Positions 42,286-56,049 of a stretch of 64,000 bases of DNA are shown one piece after another. Both the position numbers and the translations under genes were made by a program. The stretch is from NCBI RefSeq assembly GCF_026230105.1, contig NC_079479.1, positions 16,565,734 through 16,629,733 of the forward strand. The letters run 5' to 3'. Under the pieces are notes generated by a model. That model saw only the letters and a program-made list of their open reading frames with translations. It was not told where the DNA came from and ran no database searches. Every line of letters starts with the position of its first letter. Within the stretch, counting starts at the first letter, position 1. The stretch comes from Diorhabda sublineata (Eukaryota > Arthropoda > Insecta > Coleoptera > Chrysomelidae).

Positions 42286-45200
42286 AAGTCGACGATATCT
42301 GACAAAGATAGATGCAATCTCATTCAAATATATGAGAAATGTTGAAATTCGACTTCAAATGAGGAAGATAAACTTTGAAAATTTCCAATCAACACAAAGT
42401 GAGAATCGATTTCAATGGGCTTCAATGAATGTAAATCGACGATATCTGACAAAGTTAGATGCAAACTCATTCAAATATATGAGAAATGTTGAAATTCGAC
42501 TTCAAATGAGGAAGATAAACTTTGAAAATTTTCAATAAACACATAGTGAGAATCGACTTCAATGGGCTTCAATGAATGTAAATCGACGATATCTGACAAA
42601 GTTAGATGCAAACTCATTCAAATATATGAGAAATGTTGAAATTCGACTTCAAATGAGGAAGATAAACTTTGATAATTCTCAATCAACACATAGTGAGAAT
42701 CGACTTCAATGGGCTTCAATGAAGTAAATCGACGATATCTGACAAAGATAGATGCAAACTCATTCAAATATATGAGAAATGATGAAATTCGACTTCAAAT
42801 GAGGAAGATAGACTTTGAAAATTTTCAACCAACACAAAGTGAGAATCGACTTCAATGGGCTTCAATGAATGTAAATCGACGATATCTGACAAAGTCAGAT
42901 GCAAACTCATTCAAATATATGAGGAATGTTGAAATTCGACTTCAAATGAGGAAGATAAACTTTGAAAATTTTCAATCAACACAAAGTGAGAATCGACTTC
43001 AATGGGCTTCAATGAATGTAAATCGACGATATCTGACAAAGTCAGATGCAAACTCATTCAAATATATGAGAAATGTTGAAATTCGACTTCAAATGAGGAA
43101 GATAAACTTTGAAAATTTCCAATCAACACAAAGTGAGAATCGACTTCAATGGGCTTCAATGGATGTAAATCGACGATATCTGACAAAGATAGATGCAAAC
43201 TCATTCAAATATATGAGAAATTTTGAAATTCGACTTCAAATGAGGAAGATAGACTTTGATAATTTTCAATCAACACAAAGTTAGAATCGATTTCAATGGG
43301 CTTCAATGAATGTAATTCGACGATATCTGACAAAGTTAGATGCAAACTCATTCAAATATATGAGAAATGTTGAAATTCGACTTCAAATGAGAAAGATAGA
43401 CTTTGAAAATTTTCAACCAACACAAAGTGAGAATCGACTTCAATGGTCTTCAATGAATGTAAATCGACGATATCTGACAAAGATAGATGCAAACTCGTTC
43501 AAATATATGAGAAATGATGAAATTCGACTTCAATTGAGGAAGATAGACTTTGATAATTTTCAATCAACACAAAGTGAGAATCGACTTCAATGGGCTTCAA
43601 TGAATGTAAATCGACGATATCTGACAAAGTTAGATGCAAACTCATTCAAATATATGAGAAATGTTGAAATTCGACTTCAAATGAGGAAGATAAACTTTGA
43701 AAATTTTCAATCAACACATAGTGAGAATCGACTTCAATGGGCTTCAATGAATGTAAATCGACGATATCTGACAAAGATAGATGCAAACTCATTCAAATAT
43801 ATGAGAAATGATGAAATTCGACTTCAAATGAGGAAGATAGACTTTGAAAATTTTCAACCAACACAAAGTGAGAATCGACTTCAATGGGCTTCAATGAATG
43901 TAAATCGACGATATCTGAAAAAGATAGATGCAAACTCATTCAAATATATGAATAATGATGAAATTCGACTTCAAATGAGGAAGATAAACTTTGAAAATTT
44001 CCAATCAACACAAAGTGAGAATCGACTTCAATGGGCTTCAATGAATGTAAATCGACGATATCTGACAAAGTTAGATGCAAACTCATTCAAATATATGAGA
44101 AATGTTGAAATTCGACTTCAAATGAGGAAGATAAACTTTGAAAATTTTCAATAAACACATAGTGAGAATCGACTTCAATGGGCTTCAATGAATGTAAATT
44201 GACGATATCTGACAAAGTCAGATGCAAACTCATTCAAATATATGAGAAATGTTGAAATTCGACTTCAAATGAGGAAGATAAACTTTGAAAATTTCCAATC
44301 AACACAAAGTGAGAATCGACTTCAATGGGCTTCAATGAATGTAATTCGACGATATCTGACAAAGTCAGATGCAAACTCATTCAAATATATGAGAAATGTT
44401 GGAATTCGACTTCAGATGTGGAAGATAGACTTTGAAAATTTTCAATCAACACAAAGTGAGAATCGACTTCAATGGGCTTCAATGAATGTAAATCGACGAT
44501 ATCTGACAAAGATAGATGCAAACTCATTCAAATATATGAGAAATGATGAAATTCGACTTCAAATGAGGAAGATAGACTTTGAAAATTTTCAATCAACACA
44601 AAGTGAGAATCGACTTCAATGGGCTTCAATGAATGTAAATCGACGATATCTGACAAAGTTAGATGCAAACTCATTCAAATATATGAGAAATGTTGAAATT
44701 CGACTTCAAATGAGGAAGATAGACTTTGATAATTTTCAATCAACACAAAGTGAGAATCCACTTCAATGGGCTTCAATGAATGTAAATCGACGATATCTGA
44801 CAAAGTTAGATGCAATTTCATTCAAATATATGAGAAATGTTGAAATTCGACTTCAAATGAGGAAGATAAACTTTGAAAATTTTCAATCAACACATAGTGA
44901 GAATCGACTTCAATGGGCTTCAATAAAGTAAATCGACGATATCTGACAAAGATAGATGCAAACTCATTCAAATATATGAGAAATGATGAAATTCGACTTC
45001 AAATGAGGAAGATAAACTTTGAAAATTTCCAATCAACACAAAGTGAGAATCGACTTCAATGGGCTTCAATGAATGTAATTCGACGATATCTGACAAAGTC
45101 AGATGCAAACTCATTCAAATATATGAGGAATGTTAGAATTCGACTTCAGATGAGGAAGATAGACTTTGAAAATTTTCAATCAACACAAAGTGAGAATCGA

Positions 45201-45407
45201 CTTCAATGGGCTTCAATGAATGTAAATCGACGATATCTGACAAAGATAGATGCAAACTCATTCAAATATATGAGAAATGATGAAATTCGACTTCAAATGA
45301 GGAAGATAAACTTTGAAAATTTTCAATCAACACATAGTGAGAATCGACTTCAATGGGCTTCAATGAATGTAAATCGACGATATCTGACAAAGTCAGATAC
45401 AAACTCA

Positions 45408-45638
45408 TTCAAATATATGAGAAATGATGAAATTCGACTTCAAATGAGGAAGATAGACTTTGAAAATTTTCAATAAACACATAGTGAGAATCGACTTCAA
45501 TATGAGAAATGTTGAAATTCGACTTCAAATGAGGAAGATAAACTTTGAAAATTTTCAATCAACACATAGTGAGCATCGACTTCAATGGGCTTCAATGAAG
45601 TAAATCGACGATATCTGACAAAGATAGATGCAAACTCA
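45408..45638 (+). repeat. Hybrid of two monomers with a 62-bp deletion (first copy)
   Basis: Two consecutive units occupy 231 bp instead of 294. The first is normal through position 93 (ending CGACTTCAA at 45,500) and is joined directly to position 9 of the next monomer (TATGAGAAATG from 45,501). Positions 94-147 and 1-8 are lost. The second unit also carries a T108 deletion near 45,598, accounting for the remaining missing base. TTCAA words lie next to both breakpoints, so short-homology slippage or recombination is a plausible cause (inference). Confidence 0.9.
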
Positions 45639-48600
45639 TTCAAATATATGAGAAATGTTGAAATTCGACTTCAAATGAGGAAGATAAACTTTGAAAATTT
45701 CCAATCAACACAAAGTGAGAATCGACTTCAATGGGCTTCAATGAATGTAAATCGACGATATCTGACAAAGTCAGATGCAAACTCATTCAAATATATGAGG
45801 AATGTTGAAATTCGACTTCAAATGAGGAAGATAAACTTTGAAAATTTTCAATCAACACAAAGTGAGAATCGACTTCAATGGGCTTCAATGAATGTAAATC
45901 GACGATATCTGACAAAGTCAGATGCAAACTCATTCAAATATATGAGGAATGTTGAAATTCGACTTCAAATGAGGAAGATAAACTTTGAAAATTTTCAATC
46001 AACACAAAGTGAGAATCGACTTCAATGGGCTTCAATGAATGTAAATCGACGATATCTGACAAAGTCAGATGCAAACTCATTCAAATATATGAGAAATGTT
46101 GAAATTCGACTTCAAATGAGGGAGATAAACTTTGAAAATTTCCAATCAACACAAAGTGAGAATCGACTTCAATGGGCTTCAATGAATGTAAATCGACGAT
46201 ATCTGACAAAGTTAGATGCAAACTCATTCAAATATATGAGAAATGTTGAAATTCGACTTCAAATGAGGAAGATAGACTTTGATAATTTTCAATCAACACA
46301 AAGTGAGAATCCACTTCAATGGGCTTCAATGAAAGTAAATCGACGATATCTGACAAAGATAGATGCAAACTCATTCAAATATATGAGAAATGTTGAAATT
46401 CGACTTCAAATGAGGAAGATAAACTTTGAAAATTTCCAATCAACACAAAGTGAGAATCGACTTCAATGGGCTTCGATGAATGTAAATCGACGATATCTGA
46501 CAAAGTCAGATGCAAACTCATTCAAATATATGAGGAATGTTGAAATTCGACTTCAAATGAGGAAGATAAACTTTGAAAATTTTCAATCAACACAAAGTGA
46601 GAATCGACTTCAATGGGCTTCAATGAATGTAAATCGACGATATCTGACAAAGTCAGATGCAAACTCATTCAAATATATGAGAAATGTTGAAATTCGACTT
46701 CAAATGAGGAAGATAAACTTTGAAAATTTCCAATCAACACAAAGTGAGAATCGACTTCAATGGGCTTCAATGAATGTAATTCGACGATATCTGACGAAGT
46801 CAGATGCAAACTCATTCAAATATATGAGAAATGTTGGAATTCGACTTCAGATGAGGAAGATAGACTTTGAAAATTTTCAATCAACACAAAGTGAGAATCG
46901 ACTTCAATGGGCTTCAATGAATGTAAATCGACGATATCTGACAAAGATAGATGCAAACTCATTCAAATATATGAGAAATGATGAAATTCGACTTCAAATG
47001 AGGAAGATAAACTTTGAAAATTTTCAATCAACACATAGTGAGAATCGACTTCAATGGGCTTCAATGAATGTAAATCGACGATATCTGACAAAGTCAGATA
47101 CAAACTCATTCAAATATATGAGAAATGTTGAAATTCGACTTCAAATGAGGAAGATAAACTTTGAAAATTTCCAATCAACACAAAGTGAGAATCGACTTCA
47201 ATGGGCTTCAATGAATGTAAATCGACGATATCTGACAAAGTTAGATGCAATTTCATTCAAATATATGAGAAATGTTGAAATTCGACTTCAAATGAGGAAG
47301 ATAAACTTTGAAAATTTTCAATCAACACATAGTGAGAATCGACTTCAATGGGCTTCAATGAAGTAAATCGACGATATCTGACAAAGATAGATGCAAACTC
47401 ATTCAAATATATGAGAAATGATGAAATTCGACTTCAAATGAGGAAGATAGACTTTGAAAATTTTCAACCAACACAAAGTGAGAATCGACTTCAATGGGCT
47501 TCAATGAATGTAAATCGACGATATCTGACAAAGTCAATGCAAACTCATTCAAATATATGAGAAATGTTGGAATTCGACTTCAGATGAGGAAGATAGACTT
47601 TGAAAATTTTCAATCAACACAAAGTGAGAATCGACTTCAATGGGCTTCAATGAATGTAAATCGACGATATCTGACAAAGATAGATGCAAACTCATTCAAA
47701 TATATGAGAAATGATGAAATTCGACTTCAAATGAGGAAGATAGACTTTGAAAATTTTCAACCAACACAAAGTGAGAATCGACTTCAATGGGCTTCAATGA
47801 ATGTAAATCGACGATATCTGACAAAGTCAATGCAAACTCATTCAAATATATGAGAAATGTTGGAATTCGACTTCAGATGAGGAAGATAGACTTTGAAAAT
47901 TTTCAATCAACACAAAGTGAGAATCGACTTCAATGGGCTTCAATGAATGTAAATCGACGATATCTGACAAAGATAGATGCAAACTCATTCAAATATATGA
48001 GAAATGATGAAATTCGACTTCAAATGAGGAAGATAGACTTTGAAAATTTTCAACCAACACAAAGTGAGAATCGACTTCAATGGGCTTCAATGAATGTAAA
48101 TCGACGATATCTGAAAAAGATAGATGCAAACTCATTCAAATATATGAATAATGATGAAATTCGACTTCAAATGAGGAAGATAAACTTTGAAAATTTCCAA
48201 TCAACACAAAGTGAGAATCGACTTCAATGGGCTTCAATGAATGTAAATCGACGATATCTGACAAAGTTAGATGCAAACTCATTCAAATATATGAGAAATG
48301 TTGAAATTCGACTTCAAATGAGGAAGATAAACTTTGAAAATTTTCAATAAGCACATAGTGAGAATCGACTTCAATGGGCTTCAATGAATGTAAATTGACG
48401 ATATCTGACAAAGTCAGATGCAAACTCATTCAAATATATGAGAAATGTTGAAATTCGACTTCAAATGAGGAAGATAAACTTTGAAAATTTCCAATCAACA
48501 CAAAGTGAGAATCGACTTCAATGGGCTTCAATGAATGTAATTCGACGATATCTGACAAAGTCAGATGCAAACTCATTCAAATATATGAGAAATGTTGGAA

Positions 48601-49603
48601 TTCGACTTCAGATGAGGAAGATAGACTTTGAAAATTTTCAATCAACACAAAGTGAGAATCGACTTCAATGGGCTTCAATGAATGTAAATCGACGATATCT
48701 GACAAAGATAGATGCAAACTCATTCAAATATATGAGAAATGATGAAATTCGACTTCAAATGAGGAAGATAGACTTTGAAAATTTTCAATCAACACAAAGT
48801 GAGAATCGACTTCAATGGGCTTCAATGAATGTAAATCGACGATATCTGACAAAGTTAGATGCAAACTCATTCAAATATATGAGAAATGTTGAAATTCGAC
48901 TTCAAATGAGGAAGATAGACTTTGATAATTTTCAATCAACACAAAGTGAGAATCCACTTCAATGGGCTTCAATGAATGTAAATCGACGATATCTGACAAA
49001 GTTAGATGCAATTTCATTCAAATATATGAGAAATGTTGAAATTCGACTTCAAATGAGGAAGATAAACTTTGAAAATTTTCAATCAACACATAGTGAGAAT
49101 CGACTTCAATGGGCTTCAATAAAGTAAATCGACGATATCTGACAAAGATAGATGCAAACTCATTCAAATATATGAGAAATGATGAAATTCGACTTCAAAT
49201 GAGGAAGATAAACTTTGAAAATTTCCAATCAACACAAAGTGAGAATCGACTTCAATGGGCTTCAATGAATGTAATTCGACGATATCTGACAAAGTCAGAT
49301 GCAAACTCATTCAAATATATGAGAAATGTTAGAATTCGACTTCAGATGAGGAAGATAGACTTTGAAAATTTTCAATCAACACAAAGTGAGAATCGACTTC
49401 AATGGGCTTCAATGAATGTAAATCGACGATATCTGACAAAGATAGATGCAAACTCATTCAAATATATGAGAAATGATGAAATTCGACTTCAAATGAGGAA
49501 GATAAACTTTGAAAATTTTCAATCAACACATAGTGAGAATCGACTTCAATGGGCTTCAATGAATGTAAATCGACGATATCTGACAAAGTCAGATACAAAC
49601 TCA

Positions 49604-49834
49604 TTCAAATATATGAGAAATGATGAAATTCGACTTCAAATGAGGAAGATAGACTTTGAAAATTTTCAATAAACACATAGTGAGAATCGACTTCAATATG
49701 AGAAATGTTGAAATTCGACTTCAAATGAGGAAGATAAACTTTGAAAATTTTCAATCAACACATAGTGAGCATCGACTTCAATGGGCTTCAATGAAGTAAA
49801 TCGACGATATCTGACAAAGATAGATGCAAACTCA
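49604..49834 (+). repeat. Hybrid of two monomers with a 62-bp deletion (second copy)
   Basis: The same junction as in the first copy lies at 49,696/49,697, exactly 4,196 bp downstream, with identical breakpoints and the same neighbouring T108-deleted monomer. It was therefore carried along in the 29-monomer duplication rather than arising twice. I see no third copy of this junction. Confidence 0.9.
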
Positions 49835-51536
49835 TTCAAATATATGAGAAATGTTGAAATTCGACTTCAAATGAGGAAGATAAACTTTGAAAATTTCCAA
49901 TCAACACAAAGTGAGAATCGACTTCAATGGGCTTCAATGAATGTAAATCGACGATATCTGACAAAGTCAGATGCAAACTCATTCAAATATATGAGGAATG
50001 TTGAAATTCGACTTCAAATGAGGAAGATAAACTTTGAAAATTTTCAATCAACACAAAGTGAGAATCGACTTCAATGGGCTTCAATGAATGTAAATCGACG
50101 ATATCTGACAAAGTCAGATGCAAACTCATTCAAATATATGAGAAATGTTGAAATTCGACTTCAAATGAGGAAGATAAACTTTGAAAATTTCCAATCAACA
50201 CAAAGTGAGAATCGACTTCAATGGGCTTCAATGAATGTAAATCGACGATATCTGACAAAGTCAGATGCAAACTCATTCAAATATATGAGGAATGTTGAAA
50301 TTCGACTTCAAATGAGGAAGATAAACTTTGAAAATTTTCAATCAACACAAAGTGAGAATCGACTTCAATGGGCTTCAATGAATGTAAATCGACGATATCT
50401 GACAAAGTCAGATGCAAACTCATTCAAATATATGAGAAATGTTGAAATTCGACTTCAAATGAGGGAGATAAACTTTGAAAATTTCCAATCAACACAAAGT
50501 GAGAATCGACTTCAATGGGCTTCAATGAATGTAAATCGACGATATCTGACAAAGTTAGATGCAAACTCATTCAAATATATGAGAAATGTTGAAATTCGAC
50601 TTCAAATGAGGAAGATAGACTTTGATAATTTTCAATCAACACAAAGTGAGAATCCACTTCAATGGGCTTCAATGAAAGTAAATGGACGATATCTGACAAA
50701 GATAGATGCAAACTCATTCAAATATATGAGAAATGTTGAAATTCGACTTCAAATGAGGAAGATAAACTTTGAAAATTTCCAATCAACACAAAGTGAGAAT
50801 CGACTTCAATGGGCTTCGATGAATGTAAATCGACGATATCTGACAAAGTCAGATGCAAACTCATTCAAATATATGAGGAATGTTGAAATTCGACTTCAAA
50901 TGAGGAAGATAAACTTTGAAAATTTTCAATCAACACAAAGTGAGAATCGACTTCAATGGGCTTCAATGAATGTAAATCGACGATATCTGACAAAGTCAGA
51001 TGCAAACTCATTCAAATATATGAGAAATGTTGAAATTCGACTTCAAATGAGGAAGATAAACTTTGAAAATTTCCAATCAACACAAAGTGAGAATCGACTT
51101 CAATGGGCTTCAATGAATGTAATTCGACGATATCTGACAAAGTCAGATGCAAACTCATTCAAATATATGAGAAATGTTGGAATTCGACTTCAGATGAGGA
51201 AGATAGACTTTGAAAATTTTCAATCAACACAAAGTGAGAATCGACTTCAATGGGCTTCAATGAATGTAAATCGACGATATCTGACAAAGATAGATGCAAA
51301 CTCATTCAAATATATGAGAAATGATGAAATTCGACTTCAAATGAGGAAGATAAACTTTGAAAATTTTCAATCAACACATAGTGAGAATCGACTTCAATGG
51401 GCTTCAATGAATGTAAATCGACGATATCTGACAAAGTCAGATACAAACTCATTCAAATATATGAGAAATGTTGAAATTCGACTTCAAATGAGGAAGATAA
51501 ACTTTGAAAATTTCCAATCAACACAAAGTGAGAATC

Positions 51537-54500
51537 GACTTCAATGGGCTTCAATGAATGTAAATCGACGATATCTGACAAAGTTAGATGCAATTTCATT
51601 CAAATATATGAGAAATGTTGAAATTCGACTTCAAATGAGGAAGATAAACTTTGAAAATTTTCAATCAACACATAGTGAGAATCGACTTCAATGGGCTTCA
51701 ATGAAGTAAATCGACGATATCTGACAAAGATAGATGCAAACTCATTCAAATATATGAGAAATGATGAAATTCGACTTCAAATGAGGAAGATAGACTTTGA
51801 AAATTTTCAACCAACACAAAGTGAGAATCGACTTCAATGGGCTTCAATGAATGTAAATCGACGATATCTGACAAAGTCAATGCAAACTCATTCAAATATA
51901 TGAGAAATGTTGGAATTCGACTTCAGATGAGGAAGATAGACTTTGAAAATTTTCAATCAACACAAAGTGAGAATCGACTTCAATGGGCTTCAATGAATGT
52001 AAATCGACGATATCTGACAAAGATAGATGCAAACTCATTCAAATATATGAGAAATGATGAAATTCGACTTCAATTGAGGAAGATAAACTTTGAAAATTTT
52101 CAATCAACACATAGTGAGAATCGACTTCAATGGGCTTCAATGAATGTTAATCGACGATATCTGACAAAGTCAGATACAAACTCATTCAAATATATGAGAA
52201 ATGATGAAATTCGACTTCAAATGAGGAAGATAGACTTTGAAAATTTTCAACCAACACAAAGTGAGAATCGACTTCAATGGGCTTCAATGAATGTAAATCG
52301 ACGATATCTGACAAAGATAGATGCAAACTCATTCAAATATATGAGAAATGATGGAATTCGACTTCAAATGAGGAAGATAGACTTTGAAAATTTTCAATCA
52401 ACACAAAGTGAGCATCGACTTCAATGGGCTTCAATGAATGTAAATCGACGATATCTGACAAAGTTAGATGCAAACTCATTCAAATATATGAGAAATGTTG
52501 AAATTCGACTTCAAATGAGGAAGATAAACTTTGGAAATTTTCAATCAACACATAGTGAGCATCGACTTCAATGGGCTTCAATGAAGTAAATCGACGATAT
52601 CTGACAAAGATAGATGCAAACTCATTCAAATATATGAGAAATGTTGAAATTCGACTTCAAATGAGGAAGATAAACTTTGAAAATTTCCAATCAACACAAA
52701 GTGAGAATCGACTTCAATGGGCTTCAATGAATGTAAATCGACGATATCTGACAAAGTCAGATGCAAAACTCATTCAAATATATGAGGAATGTTGAAATTC
52801 GACTTCAAATGAGGAAGATAAACTTTGAAAATTTTCAATCAACACAAAGTGAGAATCGACTTCAATGGGCTTCAATGAATGTAAATCGACGATATCTGAC
52901 AAAGTCAGATGCAAACTCATTCAAATATATGAGAAATGTTGAAATTCGACTTCAAATGAGGAAGATAAACTTTGAAAATTTCCAATCAACACAAAGTGAG
53001 AATCGACTTCAATGGGCTTCAATGAATGTAAATCGACGATATCTGACAAAGTCAGATGCAAACTCATTCAAATATATGAGGAATGTTGAAATTCGACTTC
53101 AAATGAGGAAGATAAACTTTGAAAATTTTCAATCAACACAAAGTGAGAATCGACTTCAATGGGCTTCAATGAATGTAAATCGACGATATCTGACAAAGTC
53201 AGATGCAAACTCATTCAAATATATGAGAAATGTTGAAATTCGACTTCAAATGAGGGAGATAAACTTTGAAAATTTCCAATCAACACAAAGTGAGAATCGA
53301 CTTCAATGGGCTTCAATGAATGTAAATCGACGATATCTGACAAAGTTAGATGCAAACTCATTCAAATATATGAGAAAATGTTGAAATTCGACTTCAAATG
53401 AGGAAGATAGACTTTGATAATTTTCAATCAACACAAAGTGAGAATCCACTTCAATGGGCTTCAATGAAAGTAAATCGACGATATCTGACAAAGATAGATG
53501 CAAACTCATTCAAATATATGAGAAATGTTGAAATTCGACTTCAAATGAGGAAGATAAACTTTGAAAATTTCCAATCAACACAAAGTGAGAATCGACTTCA
53601 ATGGGCTTCGATGAATGTAAATCGACGATATCTGACAAAGTCAGATGCAAACTCATTCAAATATATGAGGAATGTTGAAATTCGACTTCAAATGAGGAAG
53701 ATAAACTTTGAAAATTTTCAATCAACACAAAGTGAGAATCGACTTCAATGGGCTTCAATGAATGTAAATCGACGATATCTGACAAAGTTAGATGCAATTT
53801 CATTCAAATATATGAGAAATGTTGAAATTCGACTTCAAATGAGGAAGATAAACTTTGAAAATTTTCAATCAACACATAGTGAGAATCGACTTCAATGGGC
53901 TTCAATGAAGTAAATCGACGATATCTGACAAAGATAGATGCAAACTCATTCAAATATATGAGAAATGATGAAATTCGACTTCAAATGAGGAAGATAGACT
54001 TTGAAAATTTTCAACCAACACAAAGTGAGAATCGACTTCAATGGGCTTCAATGAATGTAAATCGACGATATCTGACAAAGTCAATGCAAACTCATTCAAA
54101 TATATGAGAAATGTTGGAATTCGACTTCAGATGAGGAAGATAGACTTTGAAAATTTTCAATCAACACAAAGTGAGAATCGACTTCAATGGGCTTCAATGA
54201 ATGTAAATCGACGATATCTGACAAAGATAGATGCAAACTCATTCAAATATATGAGAAATGATGAAATTCGACTTCAATTGAGGAAGATAAACTTTGAAAA
54301 TTTTCAATCAACACATAGTGAGAATCGACTTCAATGGGCTTCAATGAATGTTAATCGACGATATCTGACAAAGTCAGATACAAACTCATTCAAATATATG
54401 AGAAATGATGAAATTCGACTTCAAATGAGGAAGATAGACTTTGAAAATTTTCAACCAACACAAAGTGAGAATCGACTTCAATGGGCTTCAATGAATGTAA

Positions 54501-55944
54501 ATCGACGATATCTGACAAAGATAGATGCAAACTCATTCAAATATATGAGAAATGATGGAATTCGACTTCAAATGAGGAAGATAGACTTTGAAAATTTTCA
54601 ATCAACACAAAGTGAGCATCGACTTCAATGGGCTTCAATGAATGTAAATCGACGATATCTGACAAAGTTAGATGCAAACTCATTCAAATATATGAGAAAT
54701 GTTGAAATTCGACTTCAAATGAGGAAGATAAACTTTGGAAATTTTCAATCAACACATAGTGAGCATCGACTTCAATGGGCTTCAATGAAGTAAATCGACG
54801 ATATCTGACAAAGATAGATGCAAACTCATTCAAATATATGAGAAATGTTGAAATTCGACTTCAAATGAGGAAGATAAACTTTGAAAATTTCCAATCAACA
54901 CAAAGTGAGAATCGACTTCAATGGGCTTCAATGAATGTAAATCGACGATATCTGACAAAGTCAGATGCAAACTCATTCAAATATATGAGGAATGTTGAAA
55001 TTCGACTTCAAATGAGGAAGATAAACTTTGAAAATTTTCAATCAACACAAAGTGAGAATCGACTTCAATGGGCTTCAATGAATGTAAATCGACGATATCT
55101 GACAAAGTCAGATGCAAACTCATTCAAATATATGAGAAATGTTGAAATTCGACTTCAAATGAGGAAGATAAACTTTGAAAATTTCCAATCAACACAAAGT
55201 GAGAATCGACTTCAATGGGCTTCAATGAATGTAAATCGACGATATCTGACAAAGTCAGATGCAAACTCATTCAAATATATGAGGAATGTTGAAATTCGAC
55301 TTCAAATGAGGAAGATAAACTTTGAAAATTTTCAATCAACACAAAGTGAGAATCGACTTCAATGGGCTTCAATGAATGTAAATCGACGATATCTGACAAA
55401 GTCAGATGCAAACTCATTCAAATATATGAGAAATGTTGAAATTCGACTTCAAATGAGGGAGATAAACTTTGAAAATTTCCAATCAACACAAAGTGAGAAT
55501 CGACTTCAATGGGCTTCAATGAATGTAAATCGACGATATCTGACAAAGTTAGATGCAAACTCATTCAAATATATGAGAAATGTTGAAATTCGACTTCAAA
55601 TGAGGAAGATAGACTTTGATAATTTTCAATCAACACAAAGTGAGAATCCACTTCAATGGGCTTCAATGAAAGTAAATCGACGATATCTGACAAAGATAGA
55701 TGCAAACTCATTCAAATATATGAGAAATGTTGAAATTCGACTTCAAATGAGGAAGATAAACTTTGAAAATTTCCAATCAACACAAAGTGAGAATCGACTT
55801 CAATGGGCTTCGATGAATGTAAATCGACGATATCTGACAAAGTCAGATGCAAACTCATTCAAATATATGAGGAATGTTGAAATTCGACTTCAAATGAGGA
55901 AGATAAACTTTGAAAATTTTCAATCAACACAAAGTGAGAATCGA
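51537..55944 (+). repeat. Tandem 15-monomer duplication, 2,204-bp unit
   Basis: About 51,537-53,740 matches 53,741-55,944. The long stretch 51,837-52,589 is repeated at 54,041-54,793 with the same 250-codon translation, including the variants ATGTTAATCG (near 52,144 and 54,348) and GACTTTGGAAATTTTC. The offset of 2,204 equals 15 x 147 minus 1: three deletions and two insertions fall between matching points. The two insertions, GCAAAACTC near 52,765 and GAGAAAATG near 53,374, are present only in the left copy. Confidence 0.85.
52740..53400 (+). other. Two private one-base A insertions
   Basis: GATGCAAAACTC (near 52,765) and ATGAGAAAATGTTG (near 53,374) each have one extra A in a short A run. 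The corresponding places in the sister copies (near 50,000 and 54,968; near 50,583 and 55,577) have the normal run. They are among only three one-base insertions in the whole window. Either they are young mutations that arose after the duplication, or they are homopolymer-length errors in the reads or assembly; the sequence cannot distinguish these. Confidence 0.8.
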
Positions 55945-56049
55945 CTTCAATGGGCTTCAATGAATGTAAATCGACGATATCTGACAAAGTCAGATGCAAA
56001 CTCATTCAAATATATGAGAAATGTTGAAATTCGACTTCAAATGAGGAAG

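Larger units (their letters stand above)
29986..43791 (+). repeat. Array domain C2: 94 monomers rich in 146-bp copies
   Basis: The span is 94 x 147 minus 12. The twelve missing bases are twelve instances of the same change, GAATGTAAATCG becoming GAAGTAAATCG (loss of T108). They lie near 30,091, 30,679, 31,853, 32,441, 33,468, 34,203, 35,084, 35,965, 37,140, 38,022, 38,903 and 42,723. Other local markers are A57T (TTTGATAATTTTC), AAAGTAAATCG in place of ATGTAAATCG, and AAAGTGACAATCG. Each 146-bp copy shifts the reading frame and creates an in-frame TAA. Confidence 0.88.
43725..52070 (+). repeat. Tandem duplication of a 29-monomer (4,196-bp) block
   Basis: This is the largest duplication in the window. 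Landmarks in 43,725-47,920 recur 4,196 bp later: CTGAAAAAGATAG with ATGAATAATGATG (near 43,914 and 48,110), TAAATTGACG (near 44,199 and 48,395), AATAAAGTAAATCG (near 44,922 and 49,118) and a 62-bp deletion junction (45,500 and 49,696). The offset equals 29 x 147 minus 62 and minus five single-base deletions, all of which I can place. The right copy has one extra monomer in its run of T134C monomers: the uninterrupted frame is 642 codons at 49,781-51,709 against 593 at 45,585-47,366. Private differences include ATGTGGAAGATAG near 44,415 and AAATGGACG near 50,681. Confidence 0.88.

Noticed and set aside
45481..45520. Transposon or foreign insertion at the register break
   Set aside because: The break is an internal 62-bp deletion joining two satellite monomers; no extra sequence, terminal repeats or target-site duplication are present.
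49781..51709. 642-codon open frame, and similar frames at 45,585-47,366 and 54,775-56,556
   Set aside because: These begin at an ATG made by the T108 frameshift and end at the next such shift. Length differences track monomer gain, not gene structure.
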